NCBI GenBank assembly: GCA_964454025.1 | Contig: CAYVRP010000006.1 | Span: 52,862-116,861, forward strand | Length of the DNA: 64,000 nucleotides | Reading direction: 5' to 3' | Origin: JAFGBI01 sp964454025 | GTDB lineage: Bacteria; Myxococcota_A; Polyangia; Polyangiales; Polyangiaceae | In this document: positions 41,983 to 49,786 of the stretch, piece by piece | How the letters are laid out: every line of letters starts with the position of its first letter | Position numbering within the stretch: the first letter of the stretch is position 1 | Program-made: the position numbers and the translations under genes | The notes under the pieces: model-generated | What the model was told of the DNA's origin: nothing | Databases searched by the model: none | Seen by the model: the letters and a program-made list of their open reading frames with translations, nothing else

Positions 41983-42960
41983 ATGACGTTCTTCAAAGGC
42001 TGGACGGGGGTTGGTTCCGTGGTCACGCTCGCCGTCGCTCTGGCGGCGGGTTGCACGGTCGAGGACGACCCGGACGACGGGACGGGGCTCGGCGGCAGCG
42101 ACGTCGGTGAGGCCGGCAACGGCGGCGAAGACACGGAGGGCGATGCTGGCGCGGCCACCGGTGGCGCGGCCACGGGCGGCGCCGCAACGGGCGGCACGGC
42201 GACCGGGGGCGTGGAAGCGGGAGGCGCGGAGCCCGGCGGCGCCGACGCTGGCGGGGCGGCCACCGGCGGGGAAGCGACCGGCGGCGGCGAGGTCGGCGGA
42301 GCGGCGACGGGCGGCGTGGAGACGGGTGGCACGGCGACCGGCGGCGCCGCGCTCGCCGGGGCGGGTCCGGAGGCGGGTGCGCCTGCCGAGGGCGGCGCGC
42401 CCGCCGAGGGTGGCGCAGCCCCCCGGGGCGGTGCGGCCCCGCAGGGTGGCGCGCCTGCCGAGGGCGGCGCGGCCCCCGAGGGTGGTGCCGGCGGCGAGGG
42501 TGGCGCGGTCTGCATTCGCAGCGACAGCGTCAAGGATCCGTCGTTCAACTGCGTCGGGTGGGCGAACACGCAGTTTGCCACCTCGACCTGCCCCGCGCCT
42601 CGTGACGTGCCGCTCGGCCTGGCGGCCTGTGAGTACTTCCTCCCGTTCGCCAACGAGGCGGCGCTCGACGAGCTCCTGATCTGCTTCGCCGGCTACGGCA
42701 CGAGCGCCCTCGACTGCAACGACGAGCACGACGCATACATGAACGACTGCCTCGACGCGACGCTCGCCAAGCTCTGCACCGTCCCCACCGCCGCGGACGA
42801 CTGCGCTGCGTGGGTCGAGGGTTGCTCCGAGATCACCCAGGTCGAGTGCGAGGAAGGGCTCGCGTTCTCGGCCCGGGACGCCGCGGACATCGGCGCCTGC
42901 TTCGAGGACGCCGGCCCGACCGACGAAGGTTGCGGGAGTCGTTTCCGCGGCTGCCTCTGA
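41983..42960 (+). CDS. Gly/Ala-rich repeat lipoprotein with Cys-rich C-terminus
   Basis: Lipoprotein of 325 aa: signal peptide with lipobox ALAAGC (Cys24), an acidic stretch, a 120-residue Gly/Ala/Thr/Glu-rich repeat (GGAATGG, GGVETGG and APAEGGA units), then a compact domain of about 150 residues with around 12 Cys, likely disulfide-bonded. A strong Shine-Dalgarno (GAGGAGG) lies 5 nt upstream of the ATG. Such lipoproteins with GG repeats are abundant in Myxococcota; the repeat probably spaces the globular domain away from the outer membrane. Specific function unknown. Confidence 0.88.
   Translation: MTFFKGWTGVGSVVTLAVALAAGCTVEDDPDDGTGLGGSDVGEAGNGGEDTEGDAGAATGGAATGGAATGGTATGGVEAGGAEPGGADAGGAATGGEATGGGEVGGAATGGVETGGTATGGAALAGAGPEAGAPAEGGAPAEGGAAPRGGAAPQGGAPAEGGAAPEGGAGGEGGAVCIRSDSVKDPSFNCVGWANTQFATSTCPAPRDVPLGLAACEYFLPFANEAALDELLICFAGYGTSALDCNDEHDAYMNDCLDATLAKLCTVPTAADDCAAWVEGCSEITQVECEEGLAFSARDAADIGACFEDAGPTDEGCGSRFRGCL
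42145..42504 (+). repeat. Gly/Ala-rich imperfect coding repeat
   Basis: Degenerate units of about 12-15 bp (GGCGGCGC-type) encoding GGAATGG and related blocks, residues 55-174 of the lipoprotein. Prone to slippage and mis-assembly. Confidence 0.75.
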
Positions 42961-42981
42961 CCCAGGAGACGCGGAGAGGGT

Positions 42982-43007
42982 GGGGGCGGCCCGGCGCGGC
43001 CGCCTCC
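42982..43007. terminator. 10-bp GC stem-loop between convergent genes
   Basis: GGGGGCGGCC - CGGCGC - GGCCGCCTCC: stem of 10 bp with one G-T pair and a 6-nt loop, in the 61-bp gap between stops at 42960 (plus) and 43022 (minus). No T tract. Likely transcript-end signal by position. Confidence 0.45.
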
Positions 43008-43021
43008 GCCGCGCCGCGGCG

Positions 43022-44770
43022 TCAATCGATCAGATCGAAGCGCCCGGCGTAGGCTTCGAAGGTCAGCGTCGCCGCGCCGGCGTCGCCGAGAGCCCAGCGC
43101 GCGGAGAAGCGGCGCCCGGCTTCGGCCGGGAGCGGCACGGACACGCGCCACTTCCGCTCCGCCACCACGGTGGGGGGCGGAGCGAGGGGGTGCTCGTGGG
43201 AGACGGTGTCGGCGAGGGCGCGGACCCGCACTCCGGCGTTTTCCGCGACGGCAGCACCGGAGTTGTGGACACAGCCGCTGACCTGGCGCGGATCGGCGGC
43301 GCCTTCCACCCTGAGATCGCAGATGCGGACCTCTTCCGTCGCCCGGAGCAGGCGGGTCAGGTAAGGCTCCTCGTCGTCACGGAGCGCGTCACGCAGGTCG
43401 GTCGCGGCCTGGCGGGCGCGCGGATCGCCGAGGAACGCGAGGAGCATGGCGCCGTGCAGGCGCACCGGGCGGTGGTTGGCCTCGAGGAGGGCGGCGGCGA
43501 GGTGGGCCGGCGCCGTGTCGGCGCCGGGCGAGACGACCCCGGCCGGGTTTCGGCTCTCGATCTCGAGGCTGGTCCCACGGGCCTCGACGCTCCACTTGAT
43601 GGCCTGCGCCGCCGTGAGCGGGCCCTCGAAGTACAGGGTCCGCTGCGCCACCTCGTAGCGGCGGTTGCCCGGCGGTGGGTCCTGCTCGAAGAAGTGGACG
43701 ACGAGGGTGACGTCCGCGAGCGGCTGGTCGCCGTTGTTGACCACGGCGACCTCCGCGGCCAGGCGCCGCTTGTTTCCCCGCTGGAACGGACGCTGTGACA
43801 GCAGGAGCGTACTGACCCGCGGGAGTCCATCGCGCCAGAGCGGCGAGTCCGCGCGGAGGCAGCGGCAGTCGCCCCCCAGGGAGACGCTGTCCGCGTTCGG
43901 CGCGGCGGCGGGGGCGGCGTCCGGCGGCGCCGTGCGGGTCGGGGCGGCGGTCGGGGGCGCGGTCGGCATGGGCGCCGCGGCCAGCGGCAGGTCCGGGGCG
44001 GCGGCCTCGGTGTCCGAGCCCCGCGCCGCGGTCGATGAGCGCTGGGCCTGACGACGCGCCGCGCCACCGGAGACGACCCAACGCACCGTGAGCAGGGCGC
44101 CGAGCAGGCCTGCCGAGAGGGTCAGCGCGAAGGCGAGCGTAGTCCGTGGCATCGCCCGGTAGGCGAGCAGGATCGGCTCCGGCGCGGCCCGCCGCTTCGG
44201 CGCGGGCGGTCCGTGGGAGAGGTGCGGCAGGTACGCGCCGAGCTCACCGAGCAGGCTCAGCCGAACGGCGTCCGGCTCCGTGCCGCGGGTCAACCGGAGC
44301 TCCGCGATCCACCCGAGCAGCAGGAGCATCAGCGCGGTCAGCATCCCGAGCCCGATGGCCGTCGCCCCGCCGGCCTCGGGGGAGAGCCGGGGCACCGTGA
44401 GCGCGACCAGGAGCATCCCGGCGACCGCCGCTCCCCCGGCGCCGACCCAGATGACCAGGCGCTGACGGAACAGCTCGCGCGCATCGACGACCTCGCGGCT
44501 GGTGAAGCCGGCCAGGCACAGCCGGTGGTGCGGGGTCAACCGCGGCTCGACCGCGAGGAAGATCCGGTCGCCCTCGGCGCGCGCCTCGAGCACGCACGGC
44601 CAGGGGACGTGGACGCGCGTGCCGTGGGTCAACGCCCCCGGCGCGAAGCCCTCCGAGTACGCGCCGACCCCGAGGTAGGTGACGGTGAGCCCGGTCGGCT
44701 CACACTCGATCTCCACGGCGCCTATCGCGTTGCTGCGATCGGTGGCGGTGGCGATGGCGCGCACCTTCAT
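43022..44770 (-). CDS. Hypothetical multi-pass membrane protein
   Basis: Protein of 582 aa, unrecognised. The N-terminal 105 residues form a cytoplasmic beta-rich domain (AVEIECEPTGLTVTYLGVGA, GTRVHVPWPCVLEARAEGDRI); then two hydrophobic segments (about 110-165), a third near 220-240, an Ala/Pro/Thr-rich linker (about 245-300) and a large C-terminal domain (LAAEVAVVNNGDQPLADVTL, then AAALLEANHRPVRLHGAMLL) that looks like a beta-sandwich outside the membrane. Codon use is native. A TAGGAT hexamer lies 30 nt upstream of the ATG. Confidence 0.72.
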   Translation of the reverse strand: MKVRAIATATDRSNAIGAVEIECEPTGLTVTYLGVGAYSEGFAPGALTHGTRVHVPWPCVLEARAEGDRIFLAVEPRLTPHHRLCLAGFTSREVVDARELFRQRLVIWVGAGGAAVAGMLLVALTVPRLSPEAGGATAIGLGMLTALMLLLLGWIAELRLTRGTEPDAVRLSLLGELGAYLPHLSHGPPAPKRRAAPEPILLAYRAMPRTTLAFALTLSAGLLGALLTVRWVVSGGAARRQAQRSSTAARGSDTEAAAPDLPLAAAPMPTAPPTAAPTRTAPPDAAPAAAPNADSVSLGGDCRCLRADSPLWRDGLPRVSTLLLSQRPFQRGNKRRLAAEVAVVNNGDQPLADVTLVVHFFEQDPPPGNRRYEVAQRTLYFEGPLTAAQAIKWSVEARGTSLEIESRNPAGVVSPGADTAPAHLAAALLEANHRPVRLHGAMLLAFLGDPRARQAATDLRDALRDDEEPYLTRLLRATEEVRICDLRVEGAADPRQVSGCVHNSGAAVAENAGVRVRALADTVSHEHPLAPPPTVVAERKWRVSVPLPAEAGRRFSARWALGDAGAATLTFEAYAGRFDLID

Positions 44771-44800
44771 GTTCGGGGGCTCTCCGGGTCTGCGGGCTCG

Positions 44801-44809
44801 ATCCTAGCC
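44801..44809 (-). promoter_or_regulatory. Candidate -10 element GGCTAGGAT
   Basis: Minus-strand TAGGAT preceded by GGC, 30 nt before the ATG at 44770. The spacing allows a normal short leader. Confidence 0.3.
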
Positions 44810-44978
44810 GCGGATCCGCGGGGACGGCATCGGGTTCGTCCTCGAGGGCCCCCTCGACATGGCGGGCGTCGTTTGCCATATAACCGTGCCCTGACGACGT
44901 GGCCCGCGGCCGCCCCGGAGCGGGCGAGGCCGCGGCCGCGCGCACCTTCACCCACGGACAGCGGACGACTCGGCATTG

Positions 44979-47006
44979 ATGACGGACGACCGAGCCCCCA
45001 CGGGGCAGCTTCCACTGGCGCTCGATGTCCGACCGGGGGTGGACCCGCTCGCCGCGGGGCTCACGGCGGAGGAGGTCGACCGGTTCTCTCGGGAGCACCT
45101 CGAGCACGCGCGCCGCCTCGTCGCCGCGGTGCGGGCGCTCGCGTCCGCCCCCGACGCCGAGCTCACGTGGGACACGGTGCTGGCGCCGCTCGACGCCGTC
45201 ACCTTCGCGACCTCGCTGGCAGGGGGCTTCGCGGGGCGGATGGAGGAGACGCACCCCGACGCGGCGGTCCGCGCGGCCGGGCGGGCCTGCCGCCCCCGTC
45301 TGGTGAGCTTCCAGACCGACATGATGCTGGACGCCGAGCTGGCCGGCGTCGTGCGCCGCTTCGCGAAGACCTCCGCCGCGCGCCTGCTCGGCGGCACCCG
45401 CCGTCGCCTGCTCGAGGACCTGCTGCGCGAGTTCCGCCGCAACGGCCTCGAGCTCCCGCCCGCGGGGCAGGCGCGGTTGCGCGAGCTCAACGACGAGCTC
45501 AACCGGGCCGCGCAGGAATTCTCCAGGAACCTGGCCGAGGCTCGCGGCGCGCTGCGCGTCCCGCCGTCGCGCCTCCGTGGCCTCCCCGAGGCGTTCCTCG
45601 CCGTGCACGCGCCCGAGGCGGACGGGCTCGTGACCGTCACCACCGACTACCCCGACTACTTCCCCGTGGTCAGCTACGCGGAGGATCGCGAGCTCGCGCG
45701 GGAGCTCAACGCGCTCTTCGATTCGCGCGCGGCCAGCCAGAACGTCCCGCTCCTCGAGCGCGTGCTGGCGTTGCGCGCCGAGAAGGCGCAGCTGCTCGGC
45801 TACGCGACCTGGGCGGATTACGTCCTCGAGCCGCGCATGGCGCGCACTACCGCCGCCGTGCGCGAATTCCTGGCGGGCGCGGCCGAGGCGGTGCGAGAGC
45901 CCGGGCGCCGGGAGTACCGTGAGTTCCAGGCGGAGCGCGCCGCGGCCCTCGGGGTCGACCCGGGGCTTCCGATCCCCGTCTATGACCGGCTCTACCTCGA
46001 GCAGCGGCTGCGCGCGAAGAAGTACGGGTTCGACGGCAAGGCGTTGAGCGAGCACTTCCCCGTGGAGGGGGTCGTCTCCGGCGTGCTCGGGTTCGTCTCG
46101 CGGCTCTTCGGGCTCGAGCTCGCCGAGCGCCCCGACGCGGCGCGTTGGCACCCGGAGGTGCGGGTGCTCGACGTGCTCAGCGACGGCGCCGTGGTGGGGC
46201 GGCTGTTCCTCGACCTGTACCCGCGTGAGGCGAAGTACAAGCACGCGGCGATGTTCGAGATCCGCCCCGGCAAACGGCTCCGCGACGGGACCTACGTGAC
46301 GCCGATGACCGCGCTGGTGACCAACTTTCCGGCGCCGGGCTCGGGCCCCGCGCTGCTCACCCTCGAGGACGTGACCACCTTCTTTCACGAGCTCGGTCAC
46401 GCCCTGCATCACCTGTTGACGCGCGAGGAGCTCGCCAGCTACTCGGGCACCAGCACCGCCCAGGACTTCGTGGAGACGCCGTCGCAGATGCTGGAGGAGT
46501 GGGCCTTCCAGCGCGAGGTGCTGGACGCGTTCGCGCGGCACCACGTGACCGGCGCGCCGATTCCGGAGCCGCTCTTCGCGGCCATGCGTCGCGCGCGGGC
46601 CTTCGGGCGGGCGCTCGCCACCGAGCGCCAGCTCGCCCTGGCCACCCTCGACTTCGAGTATCACACCCGTCCGGTCCCCGTCGCGACGGAGGCGGTGTTC
46701 CACGAGGTGATGGCGCGGACGCAGCAGTTCGTGCACCAGCCCGGCACGCACTTCCCGGCGACCTTTGGCCACCTGATGGGGTACGACGCCGGGTACTACG
46801 GCTACCAGTGGGCGCTCGCCATCGCTCGCGACGTCCTCACGCGCTTCGAGCGCGAGGGGTTCACGAACCCAGCGACCGCCGCCGATTGGCTCGAGCGGGT
46901 CCTCTCGCGGGGGGCGGGCGCCGACGAGGCGTCGCTGGTCACCGCCTTCCTCGGTCGCCCCTCGAACCTCGACGCCTACGCCGCGTACCTGCGGGGCGAG
47001 GTCTAG
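44979..47006 (+). CDS. M3 family zinc oligopeptidase
   Basis: Thimet oligopeptidase-like metallopeptidase of 675 aa that degrades short peptides in the cytoplasm. The zinc motif HELGH (His about 470) sits in TTFFHELGHALHHLL with the downstream Glu ligand in QDFVETPSQMLEEWAF; the substrate-binding GYDAGYYGYQWA follows. No signal peptide. ATG 44979 is preferred to the TTG just before it. The gene is divergent from the membrane protein and ends 134 bp before the CcdA-thioredoxin gene on the same strand. Confidence 0.94.
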   Translation: MTDDRAPTGQLPLALDVRPGVDPLAAGLTAEEVDRFSREHLEHARRLVAAVRALASAPDAELTWDTVLAPLDAVTFATSLAGGFAGRMEETHPDAAVRAAGRACRPRLVSFQTDMMLDAELAGVVRRFAKTSAARLLGGTRRRLLEDLLREFRRNGLELPPAGQARLRELNDELNRAAQEFSRNLAEARGALRVPPSRLRGLPEAFLAVHAPEADGLVTVTTDYPDYFPVVSYAEDRELARELNALFDSRAASQNVPLLERVLALRAEKAQLLGYATWADYVLEPRMARTTAAVREFLAGAAEAVREPGRREYREFQAERAAALGVDPGLPIPVYDRLYLEQRLRAKKYGFDGKALSEHFPVEGVVSGVLGFVSRLFGLELAERPDAARWHPEVRVLDVLSDGAVVGRLFLDLYPREAKYKHAAMFEIRPGKRLRDGTYVTPMTALVTNFPAPGSGPALLTLEDVTTFFHELGHALHHLLTREELASYSGTSTAQDFVETPSQMLEEWAFQREVLDAFARHHVTGAPIPEPLFAAMRRARAFGRALATERQLALATLDFEYHTRPVPVATEAVFHEVMARTQQFVHQPGTHFPATFGHLMGYDAGYYGYQWALAIARDVLTRFEREGFTNPATAADWLERVLSRGAGADEASLVTAFLGRPSNLDAYAAYLRGEV

Positions 47007-47140
47007 GCCGGCGACCATCGCGACTCGTCCGGCCGCGGTCCGCGGACTGCCCGGTCATCCCCCCAGGGGCCCGGCCCGGGAATCCATCATCGGGGGCGGT
47101 GGCTCCTACGGCTGGCGACGCTCAGCTCGCCCCTACCTCC

Positions 47141-48295
47141 ATGTCCATCGGGCTCTTGGCCGTCTTCGCCGCCGGGCTCGCCACGCTGGCGAGCCCATGC
47201 GTGCTGCCGATGGTGCCCGTGTACCTCACGATGCTGCTCGGGGCCGGGGTCGAGCAGGCGCGCGCGGGCCATGGGCGGCGGCGGCTCCTGCTCGCCACGG
47301 CCGCGTTCGTCGCCGGGTTCGTGCTCGTCTTCGCGCTGCTGGGGATGGGCGCCTCGGGGCTGGGCGGCCTGCTGTCCGCACACCGGTCCGCCCTGCTCCT
47401 GGTCGGCGGGCTCGTCATCGCGGCGTTCGGCCTGCAGTACCTGCGCCTCTTCCCCCTGCGTTGGCTCGAGGGCTCGTTGCGGCTGGAGCCCCGGGTGTCG
47501 CCGGGGCGTCCCCTCGGCGCGTTCCTGTTCGGTGTCGTCTTCGCGCTGGGCTGGACCCCCTGTGTCGGCCCCATCCTGGGCGCCGTGCTGACCTACACGG
47601 CGACGACCAGCGCCTCACCCCTGGTCGGCGCGCTCTACCTGGTCACCTACGGACTCGGTGTCGGCGCGCCGCTGCTGGTGACGAGCCTGATGGTGGAGCG
47701 CCTGCTTCCCCTCGTGCGGCGCCTCCGCCCGCTCGTTCCGCGGATCGAGCGCGTCACCGGCGCGGTGATGGTGGCGGCCGGCCTCGGGATCGCCATCCCC
47801 GCCGCGGTGGCTTCGGTCGGGACCGGGACGCCGACGCCGGTCGCCGCCAGCGACCCGCGGCCTGGCGCCCATGGGCCGCCCCGCCCCCGCCTCGTGCAGT
47901 ACTCGACCGAGGGCTGCCCCGTGTGCGAGCGCATGCGCCCGGCGCTCGACCAGCTCCGTCGTGACTGCATGGGGCAGGCGGTGGACATCGTGGAGGTGAA
48001 CCTGTCCGATCCGCGTCAGGCAGGGCTCGCCCGCGACCGGGACGTGCGCGCGGTGCCACTCGTGGAGCTACGCTCGGCAGATGGCACCACCGTGGATCGC
48101 CTGCTGGGAGAACGACCGCTAGCCGAGCTGCGCTCCGCCGTGGCCCGGTTGTCGGGGCGTCCCTGCGCCGGGATCGCCCCGGGGGGATCGGTGCCGGTCG
48201 AGGGAGCCCCGGCCAGCTGCTCGCTCGGCGTGGACCCTGCCACGGCGCGGACGGATCCCGCGGGAGCGCCGGCGCCGTCCTGCCCCGCGGGCTGA
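47141..48295 (+). CDS. CcdA/DsbD-type transmembrane electron carrier fused to a thioredoxin-like domain
   Basis: Membrane thiol-disulfide carrier of 384 aa. Six to seven transmembrane helices with both redox Cys motifs of the CcdA/DsbD-beta family: ASPCVLPMVPVYL (helix 1) and GWTPCVGPILGA (helix 4). After about residue 245 a periplasmic thioredoxin-like domain starts (RLVQYSTEGCPVCERMRP, with CPVC), followed by a Cys-containing tail (RPCAGI, ASCSLG, PSCPAG). It should carry reducing equivalents from cytoplasmic thioredoxin to envelope targets such as apocytochromes c. The order (TM then Trx) is the short DsbD-like form without the alpha domain. Confidence 0.9.
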   Translation: MSIGLLAVFAAGLATLASPCVLPMVPVYLTMLLGAGVEQARAGHGRRRLLLATAAFVAGFVLVFALLGMGASGLGGLLSAHRSALLLVGGLVIAAFGLQYLRLFPLRWLEGSLRLEPRVSPGRPLGAFLFGVVFALGWTPCVGPILGAVLTYTATTSASPLVGALYLVTYGLGVGAPLLVTSLMVERLLPLVRRLRPLVPRIERVTGAVMVAAGLGIAIPAAVASVGTGTPTPVAASDPRPGAHGPPRPRLVQYSTEGCPVCERMRPALDQLRRDCMGQAVDIVEVNLSDPRQAGLARDRDVRAVPLVELRSADGTTVDRLLGERPLAELRSAVARLSGRPCAGIAPGGSVPVEGAPASCSLGVDPATARTDPAGAPAPSCPAG

Positions 48296-48323
48296 CGCCG
48301 CAGTGGCCCCTGGACAGACAACC

Positions 48324-48569
48324 ATGACCGCACCCGAAACCCAACCTGCTGTCGCCGAGCCCGGCTCGCCCGCGGCCCCCGAGACGGCGCCCGTCGGAGC
48401 CCGCAAGAAGATGATCCTGCGCACGGTCCTGTTCGTGGTCGGCGGTGCCCTCGTCGGCCTGCTCTATCATCGCCTCGTCGGCTGCCGCAGTGGGGCCTGT
48501 CCCATCACCGGCAATCCCTACGTGGCGACGCTGTACGGGGCCGTCCTGGGCTTCCTCCTCGCGCGCTGA
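48324..48569 (+). CDS. DUF6132-type small membrane protein
   Basis: An 81-residue membrane protein with two hydrophobic segments (RTVLFVVGGALVGLLYHRLV and YVATLYGAVLGFLLA) joined by GCRSGACPITGNP, a conserved Cys-containing loop of the DUF6132 family. It begins 28 bp after the CcdA-thioredoxin gene and is probably co-transcribed; the two Cys may be a redox target or metal site (inference). ATG 48324 is preferred to the GTG at 48303. Confidence 0.8.
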   Translation: MTAPETQPAVAEPGSPAAPETAPVGARKKMILRTVLFVVGGALVGLLYHRLVGCRSGACPITGNPYVATLYGAVLGFLLAR

Positions 48570-48591
48570 GCCGCCGCCCGGCGCATCCCCT

Positions 48592-49698
48592 TCAGAAGAG
48601 ACGCCCCTGACCGGTCAGATCGGCCCCGACCGGGGGGTAGCCGAGGTGCTCTCGCGCGCGCCGGGTGGCGATCCGGCCTCGAGGGGTGCGGCCGAGGAAG
48701 CCCTGCTGCAGCAGGTACGGCTCGTACACGTCCTCCACCGTGTCCCGCGGCTCCGCGAGCGCGGCGGCGATCGTCTCTACGCCCACGGGACCTCCGTCGT
48801 AGTCCTCGATGAGGACGCGGAGCAGCCGGCGGTCCATCTCGTCGAGTCCGGCCGGGTCCACCTCGAGCCTCTCGCAGGTGTGGCGGACGATGTCCACCGT
48901 GATCGTCCCGTCGCCCTCCACGTCGGCGAAGTCACGGACACGGCGCAGCAGCCGGTTCGCGACGCGAGGCGTCCCCCGCGCGCGCGTGGCGAGGGCCTCC
49001 GCGGCCTCCCTCGCGCAGGGAACGCCGAGCAGTCGGGCGCTCCGCGCCACGATCCGGGCGAGGTCTTCCACCGGGTAGAAGTCGAGCCGGAGCGTGACCC
49101 CGAACCGCTCCTGCAGGGGCTTGGTGAGCAGCCCCGTGCGCGTGGTGGCGCCGATCAAGGTGAACGGCTTCAGGTCGAGGGAGATGCTCTCGGCGAAGGC
49201 ACCGTCACCGGTCACGACGTCGATGCGAAAGTCCTCGATGGCCGGGTAGAGCGCCTCCTCGACGGTGGCGTTCAGGCGGTGAATCTCGTCGATGAAGAGG
49301 ATGTCCGCGCGCCCGAGCCGGGTGAGCTCGCCTGTGAGCACCCCCTTGTGCTCCACCGCGGGGCCGCTGGTCACGAACAGGCTCACCCCCATCTCCTTGG
49401 CCAGGACGTGGGCCAGCGTCGTCTTGCCGAGGCCGGGCGGCCCCGACAGGAGGATGTGATCGAGCGGCTCGCCCCGGCGCCGGGCCGCCTCGACGTACAC
49501 GCGGAGGTTGTCCGTGTGCTTGCGCTGCCCCACGAACTCGTCCAGGGATCGAGGGCGAAGCAGGCGGTCGATCTGCAGGTCGTCGGCGTGGCTCGTCGGC
49601 TCGACGAGCCGGCCGGCGCTCGTGGCGGCGGGGACCGGCGCGGCGGCCTCGGTGTCGGCGCCCGTCGCCCTGGATCTCGACTTGCCTCGCGCAGCCAT
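48592..49698 (-). CDS. ruvB: Holliday junction branch migration ATPase RuvB
   Basis: AAA+ motor of the RuvAB complex, 368 aa. Walker A GPPGLGKTT, Walker B ILFIDEIHR, sensor 1 GATTRTGLL and the arginine finger/sensor 2 region GTPRVANRLLRR are present, followed by the winged-helix domain (DYDGGPVGVETIAAALAE, FLGRTPRGR). A 40-residue Ala/Thr-rich leader precedes the usual start (RLLRPRSLDEFVGQ). ruvA and ruvC are not adjacent. The start codon lies in CCATGG, shared with a possible but rejected start for the divergent L,D-transpeptidase. Confidence 0.97.
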   Translation of the reverse strand: MAARGKSRSRATGADTEAAAPVPAATSAGRLVEPTSHADDLQIDRLLRPRSLDEFVGQRKHTDNLRVYVEAARRRGEPLDHILLSGPPGLGKTTLAHVLAKEMGVSLFVTSGPAVEHKGVLTGELTRLGRADILFIDEIHRLNATVEEALYPAIEDFRIDVVTGDGAFAESISLDLKPFTLIGATTRTGLLTKPLQERFGVTLRLDFYPVEDLARIVARSARLLGVPCAREAAEALATRARGTPRVANRLLRRVRDFADVEGDGTITVDIVRHTCERLEVDPAGLDEMDRRLLRVLIEDYDGGPVGVETIAAALAEPRDTVEDVYEPYLLQQGFLGRTPRGRIATRRAREHLGYPPVGADLTGQGRLF

Positions 49699-49712
49699 GG
49701 CGGTGCTCGGGC

Positions 49713-49718
49713 ACTCTA
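49713..49718 (-). promoter_or_regulatory. Candidate -10 hexamer TAGAGT of ruvB
   Basis: Minus-strand TAGAGT ending 14 nt before the ruvB ATG at 49698. No -35 box recognised. Confidence 0.3.
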
Positions 49719-49786
49719 CCGCAACGAAACCCGATTCGAGGGGGGAGTTTGCCCGCCGTGCCGCATCGCGCAAGACTCGGGCCAGC

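Noticed and set aside
42151..42504. Minus-strand Pro/Ala-rich ORF antisense to the lipoprotein repeat
   Set aside because: A mirror of the Gly/Ala repeat; no start signal or homology, and the plus-strand gene has a signal peptide, lipobox and strong Shine-Dalgarno.
49697..49786. ATG at 49697 as start of the second L,D-transpeptidase
   Set aside because: It would overlap the ruvB start codon and its promoter and put 30 non-signal-like residues before the signal peptide; GTG 49787 fits better.
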